Shown piece by piece: positions 1 to 11,550 of a DNA stretch of 32,158 nt. This DNA is from Candidatus Altimarinota bacterium. Its GTDB lineage: Bacteria; Patescibacteriota; Gracilibacteria; BD1-5; UBA6164. A program made the translations under genes and the position numbers. Each line of letters opens with the position of its first letter. Within the stretch, counting starts at the first letter, position 1. Below the pieces are notes generated by a model. That model ran no database searches, had not been told where the DNA came from, and saw only the letters and a list, made by a program, of their open reading frames with translations. The stretch is taken from contig CALREY010000016.1 in NCBI GenBank assembly GCA_943356435.1, positions 1 through 32,158 of the forward strand, read 5' to 3'.

Positions 1-197
1 TTATTAATATAAATTTAGAGAAATATTCTCTATAAGTAGAATATTTATAATTAAATAAAAGTCAAATTAAAATAAGAATTATTCTCATTATAAAAACATA
101 TCATAATTATTTCATTAATTAGGTATTATTTTAGCTAATATTTGTAATAAATTAATAAATATATTATTATTTTATATATATTTAATAAAAAATTTAA
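1..197. other. AT-rich noncoding stretch at the window edge
   Basis: No reading frame of useful length is open here on either strand, even with TGA read as glycine. A small inverted repeat with 7-base arms (TAGAGAA/TTCTCTA) lies at 16-32. The region probably holds the promoter of the gene starting at 198, but the sequence is too AT-rich to pick -35/-10 boxes with confidence. Confidence 0.4.
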
Positions 198-545
198 ATG
201 TCAGTAAACAATAACAAGGCTTATAGTGATTTTTTAAATAAATCTTTTAAGGAGAAGAAAATATTCTTACTAACAATATTAAAAAAATTTCCTTTAGATA
301 ATGATTTAATAAATAAATTGTGAGAATCAATATATTGATTAAACAGCATGGAAAAAGAATATATTCTTGATGAATTTTATAGAATAATATTAGATTCAAT
401 AGATAAAGTTTGAGTTATCAAACAAAATGAAATGGAAATAATAATTAAAAAGACGAATGAATATCTAAAAAATGTAAAAGATGAAGAAATAAAGGAAATA
501 AGCGTGGAGCTAGCAAATTTGGATAAACTTTTTGATAATATTTAA
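198..545 (+). CDS. Small hypothetical helical protein (115 aa)
   Basis: The frame opens at ATG 198 and closes at TAA 543-545. It contains in-frame TGA codons (for example LGES, YGLN, KVGV) that must be read as Gly. The protein is charged and predicted mostly helical, with no signal peptide, no cysteine and no motif I recognise. It lies 16 bases upstream of the 310-aa gene on the same strand, so the two are probably co-transcribed. Length and composition would fit a small cytoplasmic adaptor, but that is a guess. I chose the first ATG; no Shine-Dalgarno sequence is visible before it. Confidence 0.75.
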
Positions 546-561
546 TATTAATAATAAAAAT

Positions 562-1494
562 ATGGAAAATTTAAATAATAATGATCAATTGAATAATACA
601 CAAGATGAATTAGTACTAAGTGAACTTGCACAACAAACAGATGAAATATTAGATCAAATTGAAAAACATCAACCAGAACTTGATAAATTAATTGATGAAG
701 CTAAATGAGATTTTGTATTAGCAAATGAAAAGCAATTATCTAATATAGAAAAATCTGCTGAAAAATACAATGAAAAACATTTATCAAAAGAAGAATTAAA
801 AAAATATAATGATATATTAAATTCATATATTAAATGAGATAGTAGTTTGATTGATAAAGTGATTAAGTATCAAACAGAGAAATGATTGGAGCCTGATTGA
901 AAAATATGACCAAATACAAAGAAAGCTCTAGATAACACCTTACCTGAAACAAAAATACCAGATAGAGTAGAAATAGCAGACATTAATTCAAATAATGATG
1001 CAACTACAGATCAAGCTAAAGTAGAAAAATTAGATAAAAAATTTACAGTAGATTCTGTTGTTTGAAAGGAATTTTTAGAATGAACAAGACTTAGATTGAG
1101 ACAAAGGTGAGATGAAGTATTATTATGATGAAATGTAAATGATTATATATTTATTGTAAATGGTAACGAACAAAGATTAAGATGAGAATTAATATTTACT
1201 AAAAATCTAAGGATAAATTCAGATCTAGATTGAAATTTGCAATTAATTTCATGAAACGATATTATAGAAATGCTAAATAAACATAATAATAATTGATATA
1301 TAGAATCTGATTATATGCCTAATAACAGGTATACTAATCCTAGAATGCAAAATAGAAATGATTATTATAATGATTGAAATTTTAATTCTGATAATAGAAG
1401 ATGAAGGTTTAATAATTTTCAAGATGATTATTCTAATCATAGAACAAGGAGAAATCATATGCATGGTAGATGATTTAATAATTTTTGAATATAA
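562..1494 (+). CDS. Protein with peptidoglycan-binding-like motif and Asn/Arg/Gly-rich tail (310 aa)
   Basis: The N-terminal part (residues about 1-95) is acidic, Gln/Glu-rich and probably helical or coiled coil. Around residues 98-130 there is a stretch resembling the PG_binding_1 repeat: a YQTEKGL helix followed by EPDGKIGPNTKKAL, matching the family's pattern of FQ..NGL, then DG.vGP.T..AL. The C-terminal third (from about residue 250) is rich in Asn, Asp, Arg, Tyr and Gly and looks disordered. There is no obvious signal peptide, which is odd for a wall-binding protein, so the motif may serve another contact or export may be non-classical. Many TGA codons are in frame. It ends at the bidirectional terminator shared with the penicillin-binding protein gene. 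Confidence 0.6.
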
Positions 1495-1524
1495 AAAAAG
1501 AGTTTTCGTGACAAACTCTTTTTT
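1494..1524. terminator. Shared bidirectional intrinsic terminator
   Basis: The 12-bp arms AAAAAAGAGTTT and AAACTCTTTTTT enclose a 7-nt loop, and the T-run continues to 1529. The A-tract on the left gives a U-tract for the opposite strand, so the element can end both the plus gene at 562-1494 and the minus gene at 1570-4800. It starts inside the plus gene's stop codon. Confidence 0.85.
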
Positions 1525-1569
1525 TTTTGATTATTTTTAAGTTTTTCAATCTTAGGCTAAGGCTTTATT

Positions 1570-4500
1570 TTATCCTTCGATTACATCAACTTTTATATCT
1601 TTATTAGTTTTATTTCAACTATTATCTATTACTTCAATTGTAATAGTATGTATTCATAGTGTCATATCTTTTTCTGAATTAATAGGGAAAACAATATTTC
1701 TATCAGTTATTCATGATTTTACGATATTTCAATCTAAAAGTATATTAATACTTTCTATAGCTGAATTATCACTTACTTTAGCTTTTAGATTAAAGAAATC
1801 TTTACTATATAGTGTAATACTTCAATCAATTGGATTTATTAATTCTATTTTTGTTGATACTGTATCTTTTTTTGTAATTAATACATTATTACTAACTGTA
1901 TTAGAAAAGTATTGTTCATCAACAGCTCTAAAAATTAGTTTTGCTTGTTTTCAAGATTTAGAAGCAGGAATAAATATTTTTCAAGAATATGTTCATTCCG
2001 TTTTAGATTCTATTTTTATTTCATCTACAACAGTATCATCTATCAATATTTCAATTTTTATTATTGGATTTTTACTGCTATAATCTAATTCTATATAATT
2101 TTCTCAGGCAGATAATGTATCGTTATCTTTTACATTAGCATTTATTGTAATGTCAGAATTAGTTCAATTTCTTTCACAAATTTCATTACTTACATCAGTA
2201 ACTAAGTCTGCAAAGTTTCAATATTTAGCTTTAAATGCATCTGATCTTGCCCAAGCTCTTACTGGTGCTTGCCATGCTTCATTTGTAGGATCAATATCAT
2301 TTAACTCTAAAACAGTTACTTTTTTTATTGCTGCTTCAGGAGTAGATTCAGTTACTTTTCAATTACATAATGAATCAACTTCTACTTGCTTATAACTTCT
2401 ATCATATGTTTTAGGAGTATTTGCAAATAATGAACTTATTATCATTGATTTATCTGTTTTTTCTGGATCAGGTAATAATCATGAGATTTCAGAAATAAAT
2501 ATTTCTTTTACAGATGATGGTTTTTTCCATTTTTCTACTTCTAATCATTTATGAGCAAATTCCATAAAATCTCTCCATATTGGTCAAGCTCAATTCAATC
2601 AATCTCATTGTTGATTCATTTGACTTCAATCCGTATTTCAAGCCCAAACTATAGTAGTTATTTGTGGAGTATATCAAGCAGTCCATAAGTTACTTGGATA
2701 TTTTTGTTTTTCTCACTTTACTTCATATTGTTTAGTAGAAGTTCATGTTTTAGCAGCTACTTGTCTATTTTTTATACTTATGTATTTATTCCATCATGAT
2801 GGACGACTAGAAGTATCACTTAATATACTATTTATTAAGTATGCTTGTGCATCTGATATAGTATTTTCTTCTTTTTTCTTAGCTTTACTATTATCTTCTA
2901 TAATATTTCCTTTAGAGTCAATTATTTTTAGAATTGGAGATATTTCTTTTTTTACTCACATATTAGCAAATACTGAATATGCAGATGCTAGTTCTAAAGG
3001 AGTCATTTCTCACGTTCATAATGCTAATGATGCTCCATATGATCAATTTGTTTTTAACGAATTAACTCATATTTTTTTCATGAAAGCAATGATATTTTTT
3101 TCTCATCATGCTAAGAAAAACATTTTTAGTGCAGGAATATTTCTTGAATTGTTTAATGCTGTTGAAATATTCATTTTTCACATAAATTTTCAATCATAAT
3201 TTGAAGGATTATATCATCCAGGAAATTTTGTTTCTAAATCATATATTGGTGATTTAGTTCATATTGCTTTATTAAACATTCAAATAGAGTATACAAATGG
3301 TTTAAATGAACTTCAAGGTTGTAATTTAGATGTAGTTATATTAACATTTCATTTGTTTTCACTATCAAAATAATCTTTTCATCAGACCATTGATATTATT
3401 CATCATGATCTATTATCAATACTTATTAATGCTGCATTTGTCGCATCAAATTTTTTGGCATTAATTTCAGTTTGTTTTGTAATTAATTCCTCTGCTTTTT
3501 CTTGTAAATTTAAATCTAATGTAGTGTATATTTTTAATCATCATACACTTACAATTTCTTTTCAATATTTTTCCTCTAAATATTCTTTTACATAAAATAC
3601 AAAATGAGGAGCTTTAATATTTTCTTTTCTTTGACTAAATGTATATCAAATTGCATTAATTATAGAAGATTTATATTCATCAAATGTTATATATTTATCT
3701 TCTAGCATTCTTCATAATACTCTATCTTTTCTTCAAGTTTCGTATTCTACATACTTATCTCATACTTTGATTCTTACATTATTTAGTAATGTAATTAATT
3801 CTGAGTAAGGAATAACAGTACATCAATCTCAATCAATTGTAATAGCTGTTTTAAAGTCTTCTTTTTTTAAATTACATATTAGAGTTTTTTCAGTTCATTC
3901 TAGTCTACTTGATTTTAGTCAAGAAACAAAATCTGTTAGTGTCTTTACATAATCTATGTTTGATTCTTTATCTTTTTGACTTACTATTTTTACTACTTCC
4001 TCTTCTTTATCTCATGAATATATATAAGGGAATCATACAAGTCTATCTGGATGACTATATGGTGAATAATAAGTAGGTCATTTAGGTAATGATGCAAGAA
4101 TTGATGATTCAAGAATTGTTAAATCTTTTGAACTTTTTCAAAAATATGTTTTAGCTGCCTCTTCTATACCATAGGCATTATTTCAATAAGATATTTTATT
4201 TAGATATAGTTCTAATATTTTTTCTTTTGAAACACTTGATGTTAATTTATACGCTAAATATATTTCTTTCACTTTTCTTTCAATACTTTTTTCATTTTTT
4301 ATTATAGTATTTCTGATTAATTGTTGAGTTAGAGTAGATGTTCATTTTACATCATCAGATTTTCACAATGCAAAATTTAATCAAGCCCTAAATAATCACA
4401 ATATATCAACTCATGGATTAGTCCAGTATCTTTTATCTTCTATTGATACTAGAGCATTTATCATATTTTTATTTATATTTTCATATGAAACATATGTTCT

Positions 4501-4800
4501 ATTTTCTTTAAATATTTTGTATAATTCTTTTCAATTTCTATCGTAAATAATTGAAGATTCAGCAATTTCTAAATTTTCAAGCTCACTAATTTCAGGTAAA
4601 CCTACAATATATTTAGTATAAACGAAAATAGATCATAAAATAATTAACGCAACAAAAGCACCGAATCAATACATTATGAATTTCATAAATGTACTTTTTC
4701 AGTTTTTATTGTCCAAAATTTTATGTGCTTGAGCATTAAATTTTTTAGTAAATGTCGTATGAAACTTTCTTTTATTCAAAGGTCTTCTATTTATTGTCAT
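1570..4800 (-). CDS. Class A penicillin-binding protein (PBP1A-like) with Ig-like C-terminal domains (1076 aa)
   Basis: Bifunctional peptidoglycan glycosyltransferase/transpeptidase. A single membrane anchor (about 41-61) follows a basic cytoplasmic tail. The GT51 domain shows the catalytic Glu121 in SIEDKRYW, then GTSTLTQQL, the ERKVKEIYLA segment and a KILELYLNKISYGNNAYG segment. The transpeptidase domain shows all three active-site motifs: S497-S-F-K500, S552-R-N and K684-T-G-T, the glycine of the last being a TGA codon. After about residue 800 come two beta-rich Ig-like modules, extending it beyond the usual 700-850 aa. It lies 13 bases downstream of the LCP gene, so wall synthesis and attachment of polymers to it are probably co-expressed. 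Start: ATG at 4800, the first in frame after the LCP stop. Confidence 0.93.
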
Positions 4801-4813
4801 ATATTAATCTTTA

Positions 4814-6244
4814 TTAAAATTTAAATGGATTTTCTTCTCATTTAAAATCTTCTCAAATTACTATTTCTATTTTAGCACTATCAGTAGAAAAATAGGGTAA
4901 GTCTGTTTTTTTAAATTCTCATGTAAATAATTTTTTTAATGCTTTAATAGTATCTGAATTACTACTTATTCAATTATAGTATATAATTGAATTTTCATAT
5001 ATCTTATCGGCATTTCATATAGAATTTTTTTCTGGTATATTAAATCAGTATCTAATAAGATCATCACTTATTTTTGATGCAGTATTAGATTTTTTCGTAC
5101 CATTAAAAACATTTATTTTATAATTTTCAGTATATACTTTCGGATTATTAAATACTATATCTGTAAATTTATTTAGTATTTCAAAGTCATTTAGATTTTT
5201 AATATCAGTTCATTCAACTAATTGAACAGACATTCATCAAAATGCACTTCTTTCAGGAGTATATAGAAAACCTCATTTTTCGCAAGAGAAACTTCAATAA
5301 AAACAACTATTATTTAAATTCGATGAAACAATTTTATAATCTCATTTAGCTTTTAATGTATATGATATCTTTAATATATTTGATAAAGTTATATCAGTAT
5401 CTACATATTCTTTAAAAACTTTATATAATGCATTTACTTTTAATGGAGATGTTAAGAAATAACTTCAAGTTAATTTATCTTTAATTGCTTTTATAACTAT
5501 TTGTTGTCTATTTGATCTATCAAAATCACTTGTTGAATGTCTACTTCTAGCATATTTAAGTGCATTATCTCAATCAAATGTCCATACTCATTTTTTAAAT
5601 ACTAATGTTTTATATCATCAATTTCAATCAGGATATCTATCATCTATGAAATTTTCAGCAACATCTATTTCTACTCATCAAATAGTATCTATGATTTTTT
5701 TAAATCACTCAAAATCTACATTTGCATAGTAGTCTATTTTTTCTCCTGTCATTTCTGTTATTTTGTCTTTTAGTTTTTCCATTCATATCTTTTTTGACTT
5801 ATTTTCATGCGTAGCTTTTACGTATAGTCAATTTATTTTTCAAAAACTTTTTTTAGTTCCAGGATATTGTATATAAGTATCTCTAGGAATAGATAACATA
5901 CTGATTGTTTTAGAATCAGAATTAATGCTCGTTAAAATTATTGTATCAGTTAAATCTGGTGCATCGTGATCACCTCATCATCTTCATACAATTAATATAT
6001 TCATTTTACCTTTTAATTGTTCTTCTTTTTCTTTTATTATTGTTTGTTCTTGATTTTTTGATGATTTTGGGTTAAGGCTTTTAACATTATCAATTTTAAA
6101 ATCAAATATATGAGTATAATTTATAAGAACAAATCAAATAATAATAATTAATAAAAAAACAGTAGCTCAAATTAAATTAGGTATCAGAGCAGATTTTTCA
6201 ACAGGTTCAATTTTCTTTTTTATAGTATTTTTTTTAAATCACAT
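4814..6244 (-). CDS. LytR-CpsA-Psr (LCP) family protein with LytR_C domain (476 aa)
   Basis: LCP enzymes move lipid-linked anionic polymers onto peptidoglycan. Here an N-terminal membrane anchor (about 19-38) precedes the LCP domain: MNILIVGRGGG, DLTDTIILTSI, SIPRDTYI (Arg121-Asp122, in the phosphate-binding region), IGGVEIDV and ALKYARSRHSTSDFDRSNRQ, all typical of the family. The C-terminal part from about residue 370 (YKINVFNGTKKSNTASKISD) matches the LytR_C domain often fused to LCP proteins. The start is ATG at 6244, followed directly by TGA (Gly). A second ATG 3 bases upstream in another frame runs into TAA after four codons. The gene is first of a two-gene minus operon with the penicillin-binding protein and is divergent from moxR. 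Confidence 0.9.
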
Positions 6245-6444
6245 GCATTAAATATTAATAGAAAAACAATTTTGTACATTGTATAAAAAAAATATTATTT
6301 TACAATTTTTTTTCAAATTTTGTTTAATTTTTATTAGCATTATGAATAAAATATTGTCAACTTAAAAATTATATTAAAACTTTATTTTTGAAATTATATG
6401 AATACTATTTGAAATAATATATTATATATGTTTTACAAATTTTT
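6245..6444. promoter_or_regulatory. Divergent intergenic region between LCP and moxR
   Basis: About 200 bases, extremely AT-rich, with no open frame. By position it must carry the promoters of both the LCP-PBP operon (minus) and the MoxR/Bat operon (plus). A TTGTCA hexamer is at 6354-6359, but I could not pair it with a convincing -10 box at normal spacing, so no box is called. Confidence 0.4.
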
Positions 6445-7374
6445 ATGGAGAGAATTAATAGTGTTGTATCAGAAATATCTAAGAAAGTAATAGGTCAAGA
6501 ATGATTAATTCGCGATTTGTTAGTATGTCTATTATGTAAATGACATATACTTTTAGAATGAGCACCATGATTAGCTAAAACATTATCTGTTGCTACATTA
6601 TCAGAGGTAGTTTCTTTGAATTTTAATAGAATCCAATTTACTCCAGATTTATTACCTAGTGATTTAATAGGTAATAGAATTTATCATCCTGATACAAAAG
6701 AATTTTCAGTAAAAAAATGACCTATTTTTTCTAATCTAGTATTAGCAGATGAGATAAATAGAGCTCCATCAAAAGTACAATCAGCATTACTTGAGGCTAT
6801 GGCTGAAAGACAAGTTACTATTTGAGATGATACTTTTAAATTGGATAAACAATTTATGGTATTAGCTACTCAAAATCCATTGGAACAAGATGGAACATAT
6901 AGTTTACCAGAAGCTCAACTTGATAGATTTTTATTAAAAACTATTATAAATTATCCTTCTGAAATTGAGGAAATAGAAATAATGAAAAAATATAGTAAAG
7001 ATGAAATAGTAAAAATTAATAAAATACTTAAAAAAACTGATTTAGATATATTGCAAAATGAAATATCAAAAATACATGTAGATGATAATATTTATATATA
7101 TGTAAAAGACTTAATATTTTGCAGTAGAAATGATGAAGAAATAAAAAAATATTTATTATATTGAGCATCTCCTAGAGCTTCTATTGCTTTGATAAAAGTT
7201 GCCAAAGCAAATGCTTTTTTAGAATGAAGGGATTTTGTAATTCCTGAAGATATAAAGTTTATGTTTAAATGAGTGCTAAGACATAGAGTTATATTGAATT
7301 ATGAATCTATAGCTGATTGAATAAGTCCAGATACAGTAATAGAAATGATTTTAAATAAAGTGGAAATAAAATAA
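6445..7374 (+). CDS. moxR: MoxR-family AAA+ ATPase (309 aa)
   Basis: Chaperone-like ATPase that typically acts with VWA-domain proteins in assembly or activation of envelope proteins. Walker A is G39-A-P-G-L-A-K-T46, with Gly39 and Gly42 both written TGA, a clear proof of recoding. Walker B is LVLADEIN with Asp102-Glu103. Further family marks are [48 protein letters not shown] and, near the end, [20 protein letters not shown]. Its length is usual for MoxR. It heads a six-gene operon (6445-11511), 20 bases before the DUF58 gene. Confidence 0.95.
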
Positions 7375-7394
7375 TAATTTTAAATTTTATAATA

Positions 7395-8273
7395 ATGCAT
7401 GATAAAAAACATAAATTATTAGAGTTAAAGACTAATTCTATTGTAGATAGTCTTTTTGTTTGAAATTACAAAACAAAATTTAAATGAAGATGAATAGAAT
7501 TTGCTACTTATAAGGAATATGATTTTTATGATAATGTAAAAAATATTGATTTTGTAAAGTCAGATGTAGAATGAAAAACTTTGGTCAAATTATATGATGA
7601 AGAAAGGGAATTAAATGTTTATTTTATAATAGATTTAAATGAATCTTTTTACAATTCATGACTTAACAGTGAAAAAATAGATATAGTTTATGCAATTTTA
7701 TATTTAATATGATTTTCTGCATTAAAAAATGGGGACAAAGTATGAGCATTAGTTTATGATAATAATAATTCTAATATAAGTATTGCTAAAAAAGGAAAGC
7801 ATAATTTTGTAAATATTGTAAAGTTTGTTGATAAAATAATAGATAATAATTCTTTAAAACTTAATTTTTATGATAAATTTAATATTAAAAATCAAGATAA
7901 AGAAATAAAAAAAGATTGATTAAGTTATTTTAATTCACTTAGAATAAAAAATTCACTTGTATTATATATTACTGATAAATTAGACATTAATAAAACAGAT
8001 TTAAAAATACTTGGTGTAAAAAATGATTTAATTTTGTGTAATGTATTTAACTCATTTGAGAATAACTTAATTTGAGATTGAGTAATATGATTAAATAAGT
8101 GATTACAAAACATATTTTTAGATTTAGATAATGAAGTGAAAATAAAAAAATATAGGGAATTAAGATTAATGAAAATAAATGAATTAAAAAGTTTTGTCTT
8201 GAAAAATTGAGGAAGATATATTTTGTTAGATGAAACTAAAAATTTATATAAAGAGTTTTATAAAATATTTTAA
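7395..8273 (+). CDS. DUF58 domain protein (292 aa)
   Basis: The stretch from about residue 33 to 80 has the DUF58 signature: G-R-G-IEFATYKEYDFYDN, then IDFVKSDVEGKT, then a DEERELNVYFIIDLNESF segment. In the family this reads G.G.EF....Y..GD..R.IDW, followed by EER.L.V...lD.S.SM. The aspartate-rich strand is a VWA-like core. DUF58 proteins are the usual second member of MoxR operons. This copy is short, with a degenerate metal-site serine pattern (DLNES rather than DxSxS). It has no signal peptide and is likely cytoplasmic. Many glycines are TGA. Confidence 0.85.
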
Positions 8274-8289
8274 TAATAATTTCAAATTT

Positions 8290-8811
8290 ATGATAAATAG
8301 ATTTTTTTCGATTTTAGTTACTATAATACTATTATTAAATAATTATACTACATTCGCTTCAAAAGATGATATAAAATGACAAAGATGACCAGTAATAGAC
8401 TTAGGTAATTATCTATTATATCAGTTTGTTATTATATTTTTACTTGTATGACTTTTAATTTATTATCGTTTTTATGTAAATAAAGAAATAAAAGTGAAAA
8501 AAATTATAGATGAAAAAATACAAAAGAAAAAAAACTTAATTGCATTATTGAATAAACTTAAAAAAAATATAGACAAATATAATAAGTCTGATTTTTATAC
8601 TGAATTAAATTCATATTTTAGATCGTATTTTACTATTTTAGAAATAGAGAATAGCGAAATTTTAACATTAAAAGAGTTAAAAAGTACAAATATAGATAAA
8701 AAATTAATTAATCTGTTTGAAAAAAGTTATTATAGTGAGTTTAGTGATAAAAATGATGACAACAAAATAAGGAATGAGTTAATAGATCAATTAGTTAAAA
8801 TTATAAAATAA
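8290..8811 (+). CDS. DUF4381/BatE-like small membrane protein of the MoxR operon (173 aa)
   Basis: An N-terminal hydrophobic signal (about 1-23, ending TTFA) is followed by a short exported segment, a second hydrophobic helix (about 42-59) and a basic, helical cytoplasmic part with no further membrane segment. The layout and position, between DUF58 and the first VWA gene, match the DUF4381-type proteins of MoxR/Bat operons. Sequence similarity alone would not identify it, so the family call rests mainly on context. It starts 16 bases after the DUF58 gene and ends 2 bases before the next ATG, suggesting translational coupling. Confidence 0.65.
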
Positions 8812-8813
8812 TT

Positions 8814-9803
8814 ATGATTAAATTTTATTATATTTGATATTTTTTATTAATAATACCAATAATATTATTTTTATTATTGTTATATTTTAAGTGATGAAAA
8901 AAAATATTATTTTCATGAATAAATGATGTTAAAACTATATTTAGTTCTAATACTAATTATTATAAAATTTATTATTTATTTATTTTTTTAATATTCATTT
9001 TCTTTATCATAATATTTTCTAAACCTGTAATAGAAAATAAACTGGAAAAAGTAACAAAAAGTGGAATAGATATTCAAATTGTTTTAGATATTTCATATTC
9101 TATGATTGCAAAGGATTTAGAACCAAATAGATTGGAGGTAGCTAAATCTGTAATTTGAGATTTTGTTAATAAAATAGAAACTGATAGAGTTTGATTAATA
9201 GTATATTCAGGAAAAGTATTTACGTCTTTACCTCTTAGTTTTGATTATAATATTATAAAAAAAACAATAAATAATATTACGATTAATACTATTAACCAAA
9301 ATTATTTTGAATTACAATGAACTGCTTCTTGAGATGCATTGATTTTAGCTTGAAAACTACTTCATAATAATGATAATAGGGAAAAAATAATAATACTTGT
9401 TACTGATTGAGAAGCTAATAAGTGAATAAATCCTTTAGCAGCGTTATCTTATATAAAGCAACAATTTTGATGAAAAATAAGAATATACACTATATGAATT
9501 TGATGAGATAAAAAAACAACGATTTCAATTACGAATCCATTGTGACAAGTAGAGGAAATGGAAATATGATGAGTAAATGAAAATGTACTTAAAGCTATAG
9601 CTAAAAGTACTGATGCGAAATTTTTCTTAGCAAGAGATAAACAATCATTAGAAAACATATTTAATACAATTTCAAAACTGGAAAAAAGAGAAATAGTATC
9701 ACAAACTATAAATATAAATAAAGAAAAATATGATTATTTTATATATATTTTAATGTTTTTATACCTTTGCTTACTTACTATTAAATATATAAAGAGAATT
9801 TAA
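8814..9803 (+). CDS. Membrane-anchored VWA protein, BatA-like (329 aa)
   Basis: Two N-terminal membrane helices (about 4-25 and 55-72), a VWA domain and a C-terminal membrane helix (about 307-325) give the BatA/BatB layout. The metal-ion-dependent adhesion site is complete: D92-I-S-Y-S in QIVLDISYSM, a threonine in QGTASGDAL, and the aspartate in ILVTDGEANKG. Such proteins present a metal-dependent protein-binding face at the membrane and work with MoxR. Start ATG 8814 lies 2 bases after the previous stop. Dense TGA use includes the TDG of the adhesion site. Confidence 0.9.
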
Positions 9804-9814
9804 CAACAAAAGCT

Positions 9815-10768
9815 ATGTTTTTTTCAAATTTAAATAATCTGTCAGTTATAATTTTCATATTATTTTTAGTAATATGAATTTATTTGTTGTATCAGATATG
9901 TAAATATAAAAAAAATTTATATTCTTCTATTTTTTTATTTATTTCATTTTTATTTGTAATTATTAATATTTTTGAAGTTAAATGATGAATTAATTCTAAG
10001 TTAGAGACAGTAGAATGATGAAAAGTAGTCTTTGTTTTGGATGTAAGTAAGAGTATGGATACTCTTGACTGATTGGATAATAATAAAGAGATTTCTAGAT
10101 TAGAATTATGAAAAAAATTAATTAATACTTACATTTCAAAAAATTTAAATAACAATTATTGATTAATGATATTTTCTTGAGAATCTATTGAAATATTGCC
10201 TTTTACTAATGATTTGTCATTATTTAACACTGTATTATTTTCTATTAATAATAAAAATATTTCCAAAAATTGAACCAATTTAAATAGTGTATTTGATAGT
10301 CTAAATAATTATTTCAATAATGATGAATGATGAACTATTGTTATTCTGACAGATTGATGAGATGAGAAAATAAATATATCTCAAAAAGCTATAGATACAA
10401 TAAATGAAAAATGATTAAAAGTTTCAATAATATGAATATGATCAGAAAAATGATGAAAAATACCCATCTGAAAAAATATGTATGGAATTACAACATATAA
10501 ATTATATAAATGAGAAGAAGTAATAACAAAATTAAATATAAATGAATTAAAATATATAACTAACAAATATAATTTTTCATATAAAGAATTTATAAATTTT
10601 GAAAATATTAATAATATAAATGATTTTATAAGTAATAATGTAAATTTATCAATTATGAAAAAGAATATTGATTATAGATTTGATTTTACTCGCATATTTA
10701 TATTAATTTCTTTTGTATTTTTTATCTTATTTTTAATATCTGATAACTTTTTATGGTTAAAAAAATAG
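9815..10768 (+). CDS. Second membrane-anchored VWA protein, BatB-like (317 aa)
   Basis: This has the same layout as its upstream neighbour: two N-terminal membrane helices (about 10-27 and 38-55), a VWA domain with D76-V-S-K-S in VVFVLDVSKSMDTLD, a later GTNLNSVFDSL segment and VILTDGGDEKIN, then a C-terminal membrane helix (about 293-310). The adhesion site is intact. Tandem BatA/BatB genes are the norm in Bat operons. It ends in TAG at 10766-10768, and its last 16 bases overlap the start of the TPR gene in another frame. Confidence 0.9.
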
Positions 10769-11511
10769 TATTTATTTTATTTATACTAATAATTTCAATT
10801 TTTATATTTAATTATAAATTATTATTATGAAATTATTATTTTCTTCGCGGCAATAATAATTATAATAATTCTGATTTCACAGGAGCATTAAATATATATA
10901 CAGAAACACAAAAATATTTATCAGGAACAAATCTAGAATATAATATTTGAAATACATATTATAAAATATGAGAAAAACAAGAAATAATAGATAAAAAAAT
11001 AGATTTATTTACTCAATCATTAAATAAATATAAAAATATAATTACTAAAAGTAATTTCGATAAAGAAAAAAATAAAGATGTAGTTTTTAATTATGATTTA
11101 GTTAAAAATAAATTGGAAAAATTGGAAAAACAAAAAAAAGATGATGAAGATAATAAAAAACAAGAGGAACAAAAAAAGCTAGAAGAACAGAAAAAACAAG
11201 ATGAATTAAATAAGGAAAAACAAAAAGAAAATAATGATAAAAAAAATGAGAAAAATGAAGAAAAAAAAGAAAAATGAAGTAGTGAAGATGATAAAAAAGA
11301 TAAAGAAAATGAATTATGAAATAATATAGAGTCTGAAACAATAAAAGATATTCAATTAAGTAATCAAGAAGTAGTAGATATAACAAACTATGTTAAACAA
11401 CTATCTGAAGAAGAAAAATTTACTAGACAATTTTATAATAGTAATTGAGTTCAATTTCAAAATAATAATCAACTTAATAATAATCCTGATGAATTAGAAA
11501 AAGATTGGTAA
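10753..11511 (+). CDS. TPR-containing, highly charged protein, BatC-like (252 aa)
   Basis: A hydrophobic N-terminus (about 5-20; signal or anchor) is followed by a TPR-like pair of helices at about residues 30-75 (SDFTGALNIYTETQKYL, then NLEYNIGNTYYKIGEK). Next comes a long Lys/Glu/Gln/Asp-rich region (about 115-185) predicted as a single helix or coiled coil, and an Asn/Gln-rich tail. TPR proteins close most Bat operons, where they may scaffold the VWA proteins. The gene starts inside batB (16-nt overlap), and a palindromic terminator begins at its final stop codon. Confidence 0.75.
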
Positions 11512-11550
11512 AAAAATAAATAGTAGAATTAATTCTACTATTTATTTTTT
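11511..11550. terminator. Perfect 40-bp palindromic bidirectional terminator
   Basis: The two halves are exact reverse complements (AAAAAATAAATAGTAGAATT and its complement), centred between 11530 and 11531, with an A-tract on one side and a T-tract on the other. It ends the Bat operon (plus) and the TSP1-protein operon (minus). It overlaps the last base of the plus stop and the first two bases of the TAA (11549-11551) of the minus gene. Confidence 0.85.

Noticed and set aside
1358-3199. Plus- and minus-strand short ORFs overlapping the 310-aa gene and the PBP gene (for example 1273-1464 minus, 2150-2395 plus, 2780-3199 plus)
   Set aside because: They are antisense or out-of-frame shadows of genes with clear domain motifs.
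11101-11390. Lys/Glu-rich repeat tract in the BatC-like gene as a DNA tandem repeat
   Set aside because: It is compositional (charged helix, A-rich codons) without a fixed repeat unit.
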